Shown piece by piece: positions 1 through 7,853 of a DNA stretch of 64,000 bases. Origin of the DNA: UBA11612 sp963662375 (GTDB lineage: Bacteria; Pseudomonadota; Alphaproteobacteria; Rhodospirillales; Rhodospirillaceae); the NCBI GenBank assembly GCA_963662375.2, contig CAXXRP010000005.1, positions 1 to 64,000 on the forward strand. Reading direction: 5' to 3'. The notes under the pieces were generated by a model. The model made no database searches and had not been told where the DNA came from. It saw only the letters and a program-made list of their open reading frames with translations. Position numbers and translations under genes: made by a program. Position 1 is the first letter of the stretch. Each line of letters begins with the position of its first letter.

Positions 1-1331
1 CGCCGTGAAGCACCTCGAGATCGAAGGTCTCCACAAGCCGAAGGACCTGGACGTATTCCCGCTTGCCGGCCTTGCCCATGCGGCCCTCCAGGAGACGGCG
101 CAGGGTTGGGAAGGCATCAGGCAGTTCCCATCTCCGGCTAGCGGCGCGGCCTGATCCAGGGCACCGATCTTGTGCTCCAGCAAAGGCAGGTAGTGGATCG
201 GATCGAAGACCATATCTTCCCGGTCGTAGGAACGGGGGTGTCGGGCAATGATCCCGGCGCCGCAACCGATAACCACCTCGTGGACATAGCCACGGATCCA
301 GACTTCCTGATGGCCGTAGGCGACGGGCACGGAATAGTCATTCGTCCGGTAGCGCACCAGGGACAGCGAGTTGACCCGCGTGCCCTGCTTGTCGCACGCG
401 TCGAACGGTGCCGGCAGTGGCCTCTTCAACGCTTCGCGGTCACGCACAAACCGTTCGCCGATGCTCTCGCGGTGGCCGCGCAGGACGTTGCCTTGCCGGT
501 TGCGGCATTGCTCTTCCAGGTGGCCATTGAAGGCGTCCCAGCTCGCGAACCGGGAAGCGGCGTCATGAAGTTCCGCCGGGCATAGCCGACCACCCCCTCC
601 ACATTGCCTTTGTCGTTACCCTTGCCGGGACGGCCGTAGCGGTCCTCGAAGAGGTAATGGGACTGCAGCCCGCTGAACGCCCGCGTTCGTTGCCGCGTGC
701 CATCTGACAAGATGCGCGACACCAGACACTTGTCGTTGTCGTAAAGAATCGATTGGGGAACCCCGCCGAAAAAAACAAAGGCTCTGTTGTGCCCGTCCAG
801 CCAGGCCTCCGTCGTCGCCGCCGGGTAGGCCGCAACGAAGCAGGCATCGCTGTGGGGAAGTGTCATGACGAAAAAATGCGCCCGATACTTGACGCCGGCG
901 ATGATCGCATCCGCCTCGCCAAAGTCCGCTTGAGCATGGCCCGGAGGATGTGACAACGGCACAAACATCTCACGCCGACGAAGGCGCCGTTCCCGAACGT
1001 AATCCTTCACGATGGTCTCTTTGCCCGTGAAGCCATGTTCGTCGCGAAGGCGCTCGAAGATACGCTTCGCCGTGTGGTGCTGCTTACGGTGAACCGTTCG
1101 GTCCTCCTCCAGAATACGGTCGATGATATCCGTGAAGGGGGCCAGTTTCGGGCGTTTCGGTGGCTGGCGTCGCCGATATCCCGGCGGTTCCGAATGCCGC
1201 AGCATCTTCCTCACCGTCTCGCGCGCAATGCCAAACCGACTTGCCGCCTCTCGCTGGCTCAGACCATCAACATGGCAGGCCAGCCGAACGCGCAGATATA
1301 GGTCCACGGTGTACATCCTCCCGCCTTCCAT
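1..1331 (-). pseudogene. istA: istA transposase of IS21 copy 1, frameshifted, 3' end outside window
   Basis: The reading frame opens at 1331 (MYTVDLYLRVRLACHVDG follows a few residues in) with an N-terminal helix-turn-helix (SQREAASRFGIARETVRKML). It runs through the rve integrase-type core, with GHAQADFGEAD carrying the first catalytic Asp and SILYDNDKC the second. A one-base loss near 549 throws the frame out after residue ~260, where copy 2 keeps the correct PRFASWDAFNGHLEEQC. A second lesion near 134, shared with copy 2, puts two extra bases in front of the expected WELPDAFPTLRRLL. IstA should be about 504 residues, so this copy cannot make a full-length transposase unless both shifts are sequencing errors. 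Confidence 0.85.
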
Positions 1332-1402
1332 CTCAAAAAAGATCGAAGGCTACAGGTGGCAGAGTTTTACTCCGCCCGCGGCTGGGAAATCCCGCCGCTT
1401 CC

Positions 1403-1430
1403 GTGGACTAATTTGTCACCGCCGTTCTCA
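1403..1430 (+). repeat. right terminal inverted repeat of IS21 copy 1
   Basis: The 28 bases starting GTGGACTAATTTGTC are identical to the right end of copy 2 (5305-5332). Read on the other strand they match the left end of copy 2 (2751-2778), sharing the core AAATTAGTCCAC. The element has the TG...CA outer bases usual for IS21-family ends. Confidence 0.85.
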
Positions 1431-1518
1431 CCGAATACGACGCGCTCCAAGAGAAAGACCTAGACACTCTCTATCATATCTCCGAATAGCGTCAGACGGG
1501 GATTAATACAATCTCATT

Positions 1519-2580
1519 TTAGTATAAACAAGTATTGAGCATGTTGTACGTCTCGCCATTAGCCGTTTGTTGAACGTAGTGGCTGACCAGATCGGCAATA
1601 CCTTCTTGGAGAGCCACTCCATGTTGGTTGACCAGGTTAAATTCTAGATTGATCTGGAATGGCAGATCTTCCAGCGGAATAAACCAAGTCGCTGATTGTT
1701 CCAAAGCCAAGATTCGCATGGCGAGAATATTTATTCTTTTTGGAAATAACTGGCTCCGAAATTCTCCGATTAAATCACCATTCCCTGCGTCATATATATT
1801 TACATCGAGGTGATAGTCTTCAAATACATGGATAAACCCGAGCAGCGCCGAAGGATAGCCAGATATCTTGGTTGTATGGACACTGTGTGCAAAGTAATCA
1901 CTGACGGTAGGTTCGCGGCAAGTTGACAGGTTCCCAAAATAACCCGTAATTGGAGACCAAATAACGTTCTGCCAATGAAGATACTTTCCAGTATCGAATT
2001 GCAGGACCATTATTTCCTGTGAACTAGTGGGAGTCCAACCAATGCAATCTTCAAAATAGTAACTGCCTAACTGCGGAGCTGATTTACCTGGTACACTGAT
2101 GAAACAGCTTCCTTCAAAAACAAGTTGGTTCTCTGAGCCAATAGAAAATGAGTCAATAGAATAAACGTCTATAGTAATCTCGTTGGAGAAAGATTCTTGA
2201 TTTATTAGTCTCAAGAAAGTTTGCTCTGAACCCGTTGTTGCAGAGGTGCCAAAAGGAAAGACAATTGACAAAATCCCCGCGGTGCTAGTTACAGATGCGC
2301 GTTCTCGTTCCGTACGTTCAGAATTTTGATCATTTGATGACTCTATTAATTTGTCGTCTTCAATAACGCTCTGACTCTCTAGCTCGCTTATTTTGCTGTT
2401 ATTTTTTAGAAACACTCGATTTTGCGGTTCCGAAGGAAGCTGTGGTTTAGACATTCGGAAACCCTGAATAGGGTACGGTGTTTGAGCGCCTACACCAGTC
2501 GAAGCAAATATCGCTGCACCGACAAGAATCAGCAAGCTGCCCGATATACAGGCCACGAGATTTACTATCCTTAGTCCCAT
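1519..2580 (-). CDS. secreted protein of unknown function, passenger between two IS21 copies
   Basis: The product has 353 residues and starts at an ATG preceded by a near-perfect Shine-Dalgarno AAGGAGG. Residues ~6-33 form a signal peptide or single membrane anchor (LVACISGSLLILVGAAIFAST then GVGAQ), so the protein is probably exported. Residues ~50-95 are polar and charged. The rest is a beta-rich region opening with TFLRLINQESFSNEITIDVYS, which resembles the 'FLR-N-x-G' repeats in some secreted alphaproteobacterial proteins; that is a weak similarity from memory. The mature part has four Cys (GSCFIS, EDCIGW, STCREP, NTCLY), so two disulfides are possible. Base composition is clearly more AT-rich than the flanking IS or the core chromosome, suggesting recent arrival. 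I do not recognise the family and infer no function. Confidence 0.75.
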   Translation of the reverse strand: MGLRIVNLVACISGSLLILVGAAIFASTGVGAQTPYPIQGFRMSKPQLPSEPQNRVFLKNNSKISELESQSVIEDDKLIESSNDQNSERTERERASVTSTAGILSIVFPFGTSATTGSEQTFLRLINQESFSNEITIDVYSIDSFSIGSENQLVFEGSCFISVPGKSAPQLGSYYFEDCIGWTPTSSQEIMVLQFDTGKYLHWQNVIWSPITGYFGNLSTCREPTVSDYFAHSVHTTKISGYPSALLGFIHVFEDYHLDVNIYDAGNGDLIGEFRSQLFPKRINILAMRILALEQSATWFIPLEDLPFQINLEFNLVNQHGVALQEGIADLVSHYVQQTANGETYNMLNTCLY

Positions 2581-2750
2581 GTGGTTCCTCCTTACAAGAG
2601 GTTAGCGCCGACGGGTGCCGGGCCATCGCAAACGTCACAAGCGGGATTGTGAGTCCCACCTATTTGCCTAGGCATGAGGAGCTACCCCGCGCCGGGCTAG
2701 AGGCTATTCTATTCAGCGGGCGACCCGACCTAACGGGATTCCGCTTGTGC

Positions 2751-2778
2751 TGTCAACGGCGGAGCAAAATTAGTCCAC
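2751..2778 (+). repeat. left terminal inverted repeat of IS21 copy 2
   Basis: It begins TGTCAACGGCGGAGCAAAAT and pairs with 5305-5332. A second, inner repeat of the same type follows at 2780-2802. Confidence 0.85.
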
Positions 2779-2862
2779 CCGGGCGGAGCAAAACTAGTCC
2801 ACTTAACGTTATGCGGTACGCGGTGTTGGGGGGTTGTCCCGGTAGTCCATAGGAGGGACCCG

Positions 2863-2905
2863 CGCTGCTTCGTGTAGCGCTTGCGTTACGCGGAGCGAAG
2901 CAGCG
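2863..2905. repeat. 10-bp perfect hairpin downstream of istB
   Basis: The arms CGCTGCTTCG (2863-2872) and CGAAGCAGCG (2896-2905) are exact complements, and the 23-base interior is partly self-complementary. It lies between the istB stop codon and the left terminal repeat. It could act as an mRNA 3' stabiliser or a weak terminator for istAB; no T-run follows on the minus strand. Confidence 0.55.
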
Positions 2906-3001
2906 TGGAGGTTCCTGTGGGCCCACCGGGTCAACCATTGCACCGGCGGTTAAGCAGGTATTTTTGGGGATTTCCGCCGTTTTTGGCTTTGGTTGAGACG
3001 A

Positions 3002-3721
3002 TTAGCTCTCGCCGTTCATTTCCAGGATATGGACATGGTGGGTGAGGCGGTCCAGCAAAGCCCCGGTCAGGCGTTCCGAGCCGAATATCTCCGTCCACTC
3101 ATCGAACGGCAAGTTGGAGGTCACCAGGATCGAGCCCCGCTCGTAGCGCTGGCTGAAGACTTCGAACAGCAGCTCGGCGCCGGTCTTCGAGAGCGGCACG
3201 AAGCCGAGTTCGTCGATGATCAGAAGGTGATACTTTGCCAGTTGCTTCTGCAGGCGCAACAGGCGTTTTTCATCCCTGGCCTCCATCAGTTCATGAACCA
3301 GGGCAGCGGCCGTGAGGAAGCCGACGGAGAGCCCCTTTTGGCAGGCCGCCAGACCGAGACCGAGGGCGATATGGGTCTTGCCGGTTCCGCTGTTGCCGAG
3401 CGCGATGATATTCTCACGACGCTCGACGTATTCGCATCGCGCCAACTCCAGAACCAGCATCTTGTTGAGCGATGCGATGGCCTTGAAGTCGAAGCTGTCG
3501 AGGCTTTTGACGGCGGGGAACCTGGCCTGTCTGATCCGCCGCTCGACCATGCGGCGCTCACGGTCGATCAGTTCCAACTCGGTCAGACGGACAAGATACC
3601 GCACATGGTCGGCGCCCTCGGTGGCGCATTGGCAGGCCAGCTTGTCGTATTCGCGCAGGAACGTCGGCAGTTTCAGGGTCTTGAGGTGATGGGCCAGCAA
3701 CACTTGCGGCGTATCGGTCAT
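3002..3721 (-). CDS. istB: IstB, ATPase helper of IS21 transposition
   Basis: The product has 239 residues and is a DnaA/DnaC-like AAA+ ATPase. It carries Walker A GNSGTGKT (residues 109-116) and Walker B LLIIDEL (166-172), and ends HHVHILEMNGES as IstB proteins usually do. IstB binds ATP and DNA and directs the IstA transposase to target sites. The start is the ATG at 3721, which overlaps the istA stop in an ATGA arrangement typical of IS21 operons; a longer upstream frame exists but reads back into istA. The gene is intact although its partner istA is broken, so it could still act in trans if a functional IstA exists elsewhere in the genome. Confidence 0.93.
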   Translation of the reverse strand: MTDTPQVLLAHHLKTLKLPTFLREYDKLACQCATEGADHVRYLVRLTELELIDRERRMVERRIRQARFPAVKSLDSFDFKAIASLNKMLVLELARCEYVERRENIIALGNSGTGKTHIALGLGLAACQKGLSVGFLTAAALVHELMEARDEKRLLRLQKQLAKYHLLIIDELGFVPLSKTGAELLFEVFSQRYERGSILVTSNLPFDEWTEIFGSERLTGALLDRLTHHVHILEMNGES

Positions 3722-5233
3722 GACGCGCCTCCACCCAACAAGCTCATATAACTGGCGGCGGCCGTGGTCGCCACGTTGGCCCGAGGCAGGTAGGGATAGA
3801 TATCCAGGTCGAGTTTGGGCGGGCGTCGCTCGATACGGCACAGCACAAGGTGTTTGACGGCGTCGTAGCCGATCGCACCCAGGCGCAGGGCGTCCTTCAC
3901 CGCGCCGTGAAGCACCTCGAGATCGAAGGTCTCCACAAGCCGAAGGACCTGGACGTATTCCCGCTTGCCGGCCTTGCCCATGCGCGCCTCCAGGAGACGG
4001 CGCAGGGTTGGGAAGGCATCAGGCAGTTCCCATCTCCGGCTAGCGGCGCGGCCTGATCCAGGGCACCGATCTTGTGCTCCAGCAAAGGCAGGTAGTGGAT
4101 CGGATCGAAGACCATATCTTCCCGGTCGTAGGAACGGGGGTGTCGGGCAATGATCCCGGCGCCGCAACCGATAACCACCTCGTGGACATAGCCACGGATC
4201 CAGACTTCCTGATGGCCGTAGGCGACGGGCACGGAATAGTCATTCGTCCGGTAGCGCACCAGGGACAGCGAGTTGACCCGCGTGCCCTGCTTGTCGCACG
4301 CGTCGAACGGTGCCGGCAGTGGCCTCTTCAACGCTTCGCGGTCACGCACAAACCGTTCGCCGATGCTCTCGCGGTGGCCGCGCAGGACGTTGCCTTGCCG
4401 GTTGCGGCATTGCTCTTCCAGGTGGCCATTGAAGGCGTCCCAGCTCGCGAACCGGGGAAGCGGCGTCATGAAGTTCCGCCGGGCATAGCCGACCACCCCC
4501 TCCACATTGCCTTTGTCGTTACCCTTGCCGGGACGGCCGTAGCGGTCCTCGAAGAGGTAATGGGACTGCAGCCCGCTGAACGCCCGCGTTCGTTGCCGCG
4601 TGCCATCTGACAAGATGCGCGACACCAGACACTTGTCGTTGTCGTAAAGAATCGATTGGGGAACCCGCCGAAAAAAACAAAGGCTCTGTTGTGCCCGTCC
4701 AGCCAGGCCTCCGTCGTCGCCGCCGGGTAGGCCGCAACGAAGCAGGCATCGCTGTGGGGAAGTGTCATGACGAAAAAATGCGCCCGATACTTGACGCCGG
4801 CGATGATCGCATCCGCCTCGCCAAAGTCCGCTTGAGCATGGCCCGGAGGATGTGACAACGGCACAAACATCTCACGCCGACGAAGGCGCCGTTCCCGAAC
4901 GTAATCCTTCACGATGGTCTCTTTGCCCGTGAAGCCATGTTCGTCGCGAAGGCGCTCGAAGATACGCTTCGCCGTGTGGTGCTGCTTACGGTGAACCGTT
5001 CGGTCCTCCTCCAGAATACGGTCGATGATATCCGTGAAGGGGGCCAGTTTCGGGCGTTTCGGTGGCTGGCGTCGCCGATATCCCGGCGGTTCCGAATGCC
5101 GCAGCATCTTCCTCACCGTCTCGCGCGCAATGCCAAACCGACTTGCCGCCTCTCGCTGGCTCAGACCATCAACATGGCAGGCCAGCCGAACGCGCAGATA
5201 TAGGTCCACGGTGTACATCCTCCCGCCTTCCAT
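3718..5233 (-). pseudogene. istA: istA transposase of IS21 copy 2, two frameshifts
   Basis: Three consecutive frames together spell one IstA of about 504 residues. Frame one runs from 5233 through the helix-turn-helix and the first catalytic Asp (QADFGEAD). At ~4661 three C's stand where copy 1 has four, and the frame changes to the one reading MSRILSDGTRQRTRAFSG through LEHKIGALDQAAPLAG. At ~4035 two extra bases break LAG-WELPDAFPTLRRLL, and a third frame completes the protein to LLGGGAS at 3718. The ~4035 lesion is also in copy 1; the ~4661 lesion is private to this copy. No published IS21 mechanism that I know uses frameshifting here, so I treat the gene as inactive. Confidence 0.88.
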
Positions 5234-5304
5234 CTCAAAAAAGATCGAAGGCTACAGGTGGCAGAGTTTTACTCCGCCCGCGGCTGGGAAATCCCGCCGC
5301 TTCC

Positions 5305-5332
5305 GTGGACTAATTTGTCACCGCCGTTCTCA
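5305..5332 (+). repeat. right terminal inverted repeat of IS21 copy 2
   Basis: Identical to 1403-1430 and complementary to 2751-2778. Chromosomal or island sequence resumes at 5333. The plus strand after it reads an open stretch to a stop near 5435, which may be the tail of a gene cut by this insertion, but I cannot identify it. Confidence 0.85.
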
Positions 5333-5508
5333 GCCAACGGTGAAGGGGATAATCGCGTACAAGAATATCGGCGACGACGGTCAGCACGTCAGCTGTAGCG
5401 ATCTGCGAGAAACCGGCGCCCATTATTCTTCTTGATTAGCTTCCGGCAAACGAAGGTAGGAAGCCCGCGCATGTTACTGCATGCCGTCGAGTTGGCTCAA
5501 GCACAGTC

Positions 5509-5679
5509 TCAACTCCGTTTGATCTTCAGTTCACTCAGAATTTCGCCAAGCAAGGCGTTCTGTTCCTCTATTCTACTGACCCAAAAGTAGAGCGAATAAA
5601 TTCCTAGAGTCACAATCGTCAGGCAAATGAAGATCAGGAAGTTTCCTAATCTGCTGCTCACGGTGCGTTCTGAACCCAT
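5509..5679 (-). CDS. small single-span membrane protein
   Basis: The product has 56 residues starting MGSERTVSSRLGN. One hydrophobic segment (about residues 12-33, FLIFICLTIVTLGIYSLYFWV) is followed by a polar helix RIEEQNALLGEILSELKIKRS. The TLGIYSLYFW motif recalls the DUF4234-type membrane proteins, but it is too short to assign. The ATG at 5679 is chosen because GGAGGAA lies four bases upstream; the frame stays open 31 codons further without a better start. It is the last gene of the island before IS21 copy 2, in the same orientation as the toxin-antitoxin pair but beyond the hairpin at 5851. Function unknown. Confidence 0.55.
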   Translation of the reverse strand: MGSERTVSSRLGNFLIFICLTIVTLGIYSLYFWVSRIEEQNALLGEILSELKIKRS

Positions 5680-5850
5680 AATTTCCTCCCCGCTGGTTTC
5701 AAACCGATATGGTGCCGGGTCGGCTGCCAAGCAACGCACGAGTAAGGTGGCTTCCCGCCGGGGTATCCTCAATAGTTGAAAAGCGGAGAAGTCATCCCTG
5801 CCATGTGTACGCTGTAGACAATATTAACCGGAGAAGGGTAACCAGTGAAT

Positions 5851-5873
5851 GGTACCCAGTTTTGCTGGGTACC
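5851..5873 (-). terminator. hairpin downstream of the toxin-antitoxin-like operon
   Basis: GGTACCCAG and CTGGGTACC form a perfect 9-bp stem around a 5-base loop. It starts 29 bases after the antitoxin stop codon on the minus strand, the right place for a terminator. No U-run follows, so a Rho-independent terminator is only moderately supported; an mRNA-stabilising stem or a protein-binding site is an alternative. Confidence 0.5.
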
Positions 5874-5901
5874 CTACGAGCCCTCTTTATGAGTGAGTGA
5901 A

Positions 5902-6360
5902 TTACGCTGCCATTGACCTGTAGTTGCTCGTATCGCTAGCGTCTATGCGGATTACTGGCTTAATTGCCGGTTGGAAGCATCGTGATGTCACATCCTCTGT
6001 AGGCATATTGAGCGGTAACTTCAGGCGCTCCGCTGTCACCAGGCGGATTACGGTTTCAGCGGTAGGATCGTTATCGAACTCGTCTCGTTCCCACCGTCCG
6101 ATCGTTTGCGCGTCGCGGTTAACGACCTTTCCTAATTCTGCTTGGGTCATGCCCATCAGCGTGCGGAGGAACTTGAGTTCCAACCCCGTCATCCCGCCTT
6201 TGCGTGTGATAATGTCTGTTGCCATCGCATTGTGAAGCCCATTAATCCCCGGTATCATTACACACTCTTCTCCGTGGTCATCAGTTACCATTTTCATGCC
6301 TACGAGGAAGACGTTATCCAGTCCACAGGCTGTATAATGATATCCGTTTTCCATTTTCAT
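5902..6360 (-). CDS. HTH antitoxin-like regulator (MqsA/Xre type), partner of the DUF4258 gene
   Basis: The product has 152 residues. The N-terminus YHYTACGLDNVFLVG matches a conserved opening of HTH proteins found beside DUF4258 genes. Residues ~58-105 are an Xre-type helix-turn-helix (LRTLMGMTQAELGKVVNRDAQTIGRWERDE). The family is usually annotated as the antitoxin or autorepressor of a type II pair. The canonical two-CxxC zinc ribbon of MqsA is not present; I see only isolated Cys. The ATG at 6360 overlaps the upstream stop codon by one base (TGATG), indicating translational coupling, with a G-rich Shine-Dalgarno just upstream. Probable role: binds the partner and represses the operon; this is inferred from family and context. 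Confidence 0.75.
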   Translation of the reverse strand: MKMENGYHYTACGLDNVFLVGMKMVTDDHGEECVMIPGINGLHNAMATDIITRKGGMTGLELKFLRTLMGMTQAELGKVVNRDAQTIGRWERDEFDNDPTAETVIRLVTAERLKLPLNMPTEDVTSRCFQPAIKPVIRIDASDTSNYRSMAA

Positions 6361-6728
6361 CAATTCCCCCTAACCGTTGGCTCATCGCCCCACATTACCG
6401 TAGCTACTTTCGCTTTCGGCCCGTGCATCGACGGAATAACAACAATTTCCACCTCCCTTCCGTTTGAGTTTGGAGTTCGATTGAGCATTTTATATTTGAA
6501 ATATCCCAGCCTAGTAGCATCTTCTGGTTCGTCGTAAATAAAACCGCTCTTCAACACATACATGATATCAAGTGAAGTAATACTCCTCTCATCCATTCGA
6601 TCTTTGGCATGATCACTTAGTGTCAACGTAAAATCATCCGCCTGGGCGATCCGCCGAATGTGCTCTGTAGCAGCCGCAGGCGACAAAGGCTCAGGCGAAG
6701 AAGGAATTCCTTGTCCATTTTCTGTCAT
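6360..6728 (-). CDS. DUF4258 protein, probable toxin of a type II pair
   Basis: About 122 residues. The core FTLTLSDHAKDRMDERSITSLDIMYVLKSG followed by YFKYKMLNRTPNSNGREVEIVVIP and VATVMWGDEP is the DUF4258 pattern: a short mixed alpha/beta fold that starts with a HAxxRMxER helix, as in BrnT/RelE-like proteins. It sits directly upstream of, and overlaps, the HTH gene, the usual order for this pair. Start is uncertain: ATG at 6728 (MTENGQG) gives the most family-like length, ATG at 6746 is possible, and neither has a strong Shine-Dalgarno. mRNA-cleaving activity is plausible from the fold but not shown by the sequence. Confidence 0.7.
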   Translation of the reverse strand: MTENGQGIPSSPEPLSPAAATEHIRRIAQADDFTLTLSDHAKDRMDERSITSLDIMYVLKSGFIYDEPEDATRLGYFKYKMLNRTPNSNGREVEIVVIPSMHGPKAKVATVMWGDEPTVRGN

Positions 6729-6746
6729 CCGTTTATGTATCACCAT

Positions 6747-6937
6747 GATATGTAATGTCAAAGCATATCGCTATCAATACTTTCCGAGAAATATCTACGC
6801 CCAGCGTAGCCTTGGCCGCCTTCCTGGCGATTTCTTTTCGTTTTCTGGCAGAAAGTGCCTCAGCCCGAGCCTTTCCGCCCTTGAGCCAGCCCTTCCGCCC
6901 AATGGCAACGGCAGAAGACAGTGGCCTAAGCGATTAG
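6747..6937 (-). pseudogene. remnant of a small Lys/Ala-rich 'KGGKARA' protein
   Basis: On the minus strand one frame reads GWLKGGKARAEALSARKRKEIARKAAKATLGVD and then runs to a stop near 6739, overlapping the start of the DUF4258 gene. This matches the small basic 'SKGGKARA...SPERRxEIARKAAxARW' proteins common in bacteria and phage. The frame has no ATG upstream of the motif before a stop near 6937; only weak alternative starts exist. The normal final tryptophan is missing. I treat it as a decayed or truncated copy. The plus-strand frames over this stretch are antisense shadows. Confidence 0.45.
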
Positions 6938-7037
6938 ATCCCGATACATCAAGCGTTTCCCGACCATCCCAGCAACAACGGCGTTCATCTGATCCGCGGT
7001 ATCGCGTTCGCGAACGCCGTGGCGGCCTGAGAACCGG

Positions 7038-7346
7038 CTAGGGCGTTTCTTCCTCGGTCTCACCGTTCATTTTGAATGGTGGAAACTTGAAGTCGCTGCT
7101 TTCCATGAGGAAGCGCACTGCTTCAAGATCTCCCTTCCTGGCGATCTCAATGACCCTGCGTACGATGGTCTTAGCGTCGGAGTGCCAATCGTCCGGGTCG
7201 ACGATGACAGATCTACCAGGAGAGACCTCGACGCCAAAGCCGCGCGGAAGCCGTACCGTTTTTGCTTCTGGGAAGCATCTGGCCTTCAGGTAATCAACCA
7301 CTACATCTGCGGTCTGATTATCCAAGCATAGAGCGTCATCGTTCAT
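7038..7346 (-). CDS. hypothetical island protein
   Basis: 102 residues from the ATG at 7346 (MNDDALCLDNQTADVVVDYL); a TTG six codons earlier is an alternative. The protein is acidic, without membrane segments, and ends in a Glu-rich tail (MNGETEEETP). I recognise no domain. It lies between the RHH pair and the toxin-antitoxin-like pair in the same direction, so it belongs to the island gene set. Confidence 0.5.
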   Translation of the reverse strand: MNDDALCLDNQTADVVVDYLKARCFPEAKTVRLPRGFGVEVSPGRSVIVDPDDWHSDAKTIVRRVIEIARKGDLEAVRFLMESSDFKFPPFKMNGETEEETP

Positions 7347-7368
7347 CACTCGACCAATTCCCAATAAC

Positions 7369-7602
7369 TCAACTTAGCCTCCATGCTACCACGTATGTGC
7401 TGGCTTGGCAGCTACCCACCCGTGCGTGTTGTTGGCAGCCCAAAACCGGGCCTAATATCAACATAAAGTTATAAGTCCTAAGATTACCTCGTTGGTCCCG
7501 GATGTTGGGAAGCGCTGATAGCGGGATGGTAGTACTCGATTTCAGCGAACGTCCACGACGCTTGGTGATCTGTGGTAGCTCCTGCAATGCTATCTTGCTC
7601 AT
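7369..7602 (-). CDS. small hypothetical protein coupled to the RHH gene
   Basis: 77 residues beginning MSKIALQELPQITKRRGRSL. Its ATG overlaps the stop of the ribbon-helix-helix gene (ATGA), so the two are translationally coupled. The first ~40 residues are basic and could bind nucleic acid; the last ~35 look like read-through of non-coding sequence, so the gene may be truncated. No domain recognised. Confidence 0.4.
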   Translation of the reverse strand: MSKIALQELPQITKRRGRSLKSSTTIPLSALPNIRDQRGNLRTYNFMLILGPVLGCQQHARVGSCQASTYVVAWRLS

Positions 7603-7817
7603 TTTGCGATCTTGGCCCTTCCCCGCCTCTTGAAGAGAACGTTGGTAGCTTCGATCATCAACGCTTGCAATGTTGTCTCTTCCTCGACACTGATGGTCCG
7701 TAGTTGCTTCACTGCTTCGGGGTCGAGATAAAAGGTTACACCTTTCTTGCCGACACGACTGGGAGGTTGTCCGCCGCGAGATGGGCTAGGCTTGGCGGCA
7801 GATGAAGTCTTAGGCAC
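7599..7817 (-). CDS. ribbon-helix-helix DNA-binding protein
   Basis: 72 residues if started at the GTG at 7817, which has GGGGAG six bases upstream. The frame also extends to an ATG at 7907, but those extra codons cover the palindrome 7832-7853 and encode the low-complexity PACQHAGMHG, so I prefer the short form. The C-terminal half RVGKKGVTFYLDPEAVKQLRTISVEEETTLQALMIEATN is the beta-alpha-alpha RHH fold seen in plasmid accessory partition proteins and antitoxins. Such proteins dimerise and bind short repeated operators, normally at their own promoter. No ParA gene is visible nearby. Confidence 0.7.
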   Translation of the reverse strand: MPKTSSAAKPSPSRGGQPPSRVGKKGVTFYLDPEAVKQLRTISVEEETTLQALMIEATNVLFKRRGRAKIAK

Positions 7818-7831
7818 AATACTCTCCCCAT

Positions 7832-7853
7832 GCATGCCAGCATGCTGGCATGC
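7832..7853. promoter_or_regulatory. 22-bp perfect palindrome, candidate RHH operator
   Basis: The half-site GCATGCCAGCA at 7832-7842 is followed by its exact reverse complement, and a further half-site TGCTGGCA overlaps at 7851-7858. It lies just upstream of the Shine-Dalgarno of the RHH gene. RHH regulators commonly bind such sites to repress themselves, hence the call. Confidence 0.55.

Larger units (their letters stand above)
1..1430 (-). mobile_element. IS21-family insertion sequence, copy 1 (continues past the left edge)
   Basis: This stretch is almost base-for-base the same as 3903-5332, with an offset of 3902. It holds the 5' two thirds of istA and the right terminal repeat. Identity stops exactly at 1430, after the terminal sequence ending GTTCTCA, which marks the end of the element. 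Differences I see from copy 2 are two adjacent substitutions near 79-80, one base fewer near 549, and one base more near 760. The istB end lies outside the window. Confidence 0.9.
2751..5332 (-). mobile_element. IS21-family insertion sequence, copy 2 (complete ends, 2582 bp)
   Basis: Both ends can be read. The left repeat 2751-2778 begins TGTCAACGGCGGAGC and the right repeat 5305-5332 is its imperfect complement; both carry AAATTAGTCCAC. A second inner pair lies at 2780-2802 and 5258-5280 (GGCGGAGCAAAACTAGTCC against a diverged copy), as is typical for the multiple terminal repeats of IS21 elements. Genes are istA then istB, reading leftwards. I cannot see a clear target-site duplication: the left flank ends CTTGTGC and the right flank begins GCCAACG. 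Confidence 0.92.

Noticed and set aside
2447..2852. Overlapping small frames between the secreted gene and IS21 copy 2
   Set aside because: They cross the IS boundary and antisense the signal peptide region; shadows.
3718..5233. Programmed ribosomal frameshifting in istA
   Set aside because: The breaks are at places where IS21 istA is normally continuous, one is private to this copy, and no slippery heptamer with a following pseudoknot is evident.
5333..5435. Plus-strand open stretch right after IS21 copy 2 as a gene tail
   Set aside because: About 34 codons with no recognisable motif; may be the end of an interrupted gene but cannot be supported.
6658..7041. 127-residue plus-strand frame in the island
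   Set aside because: It is antisense to the recognisable KGGKARA motif and has no domain or Shine-Dalgarno.
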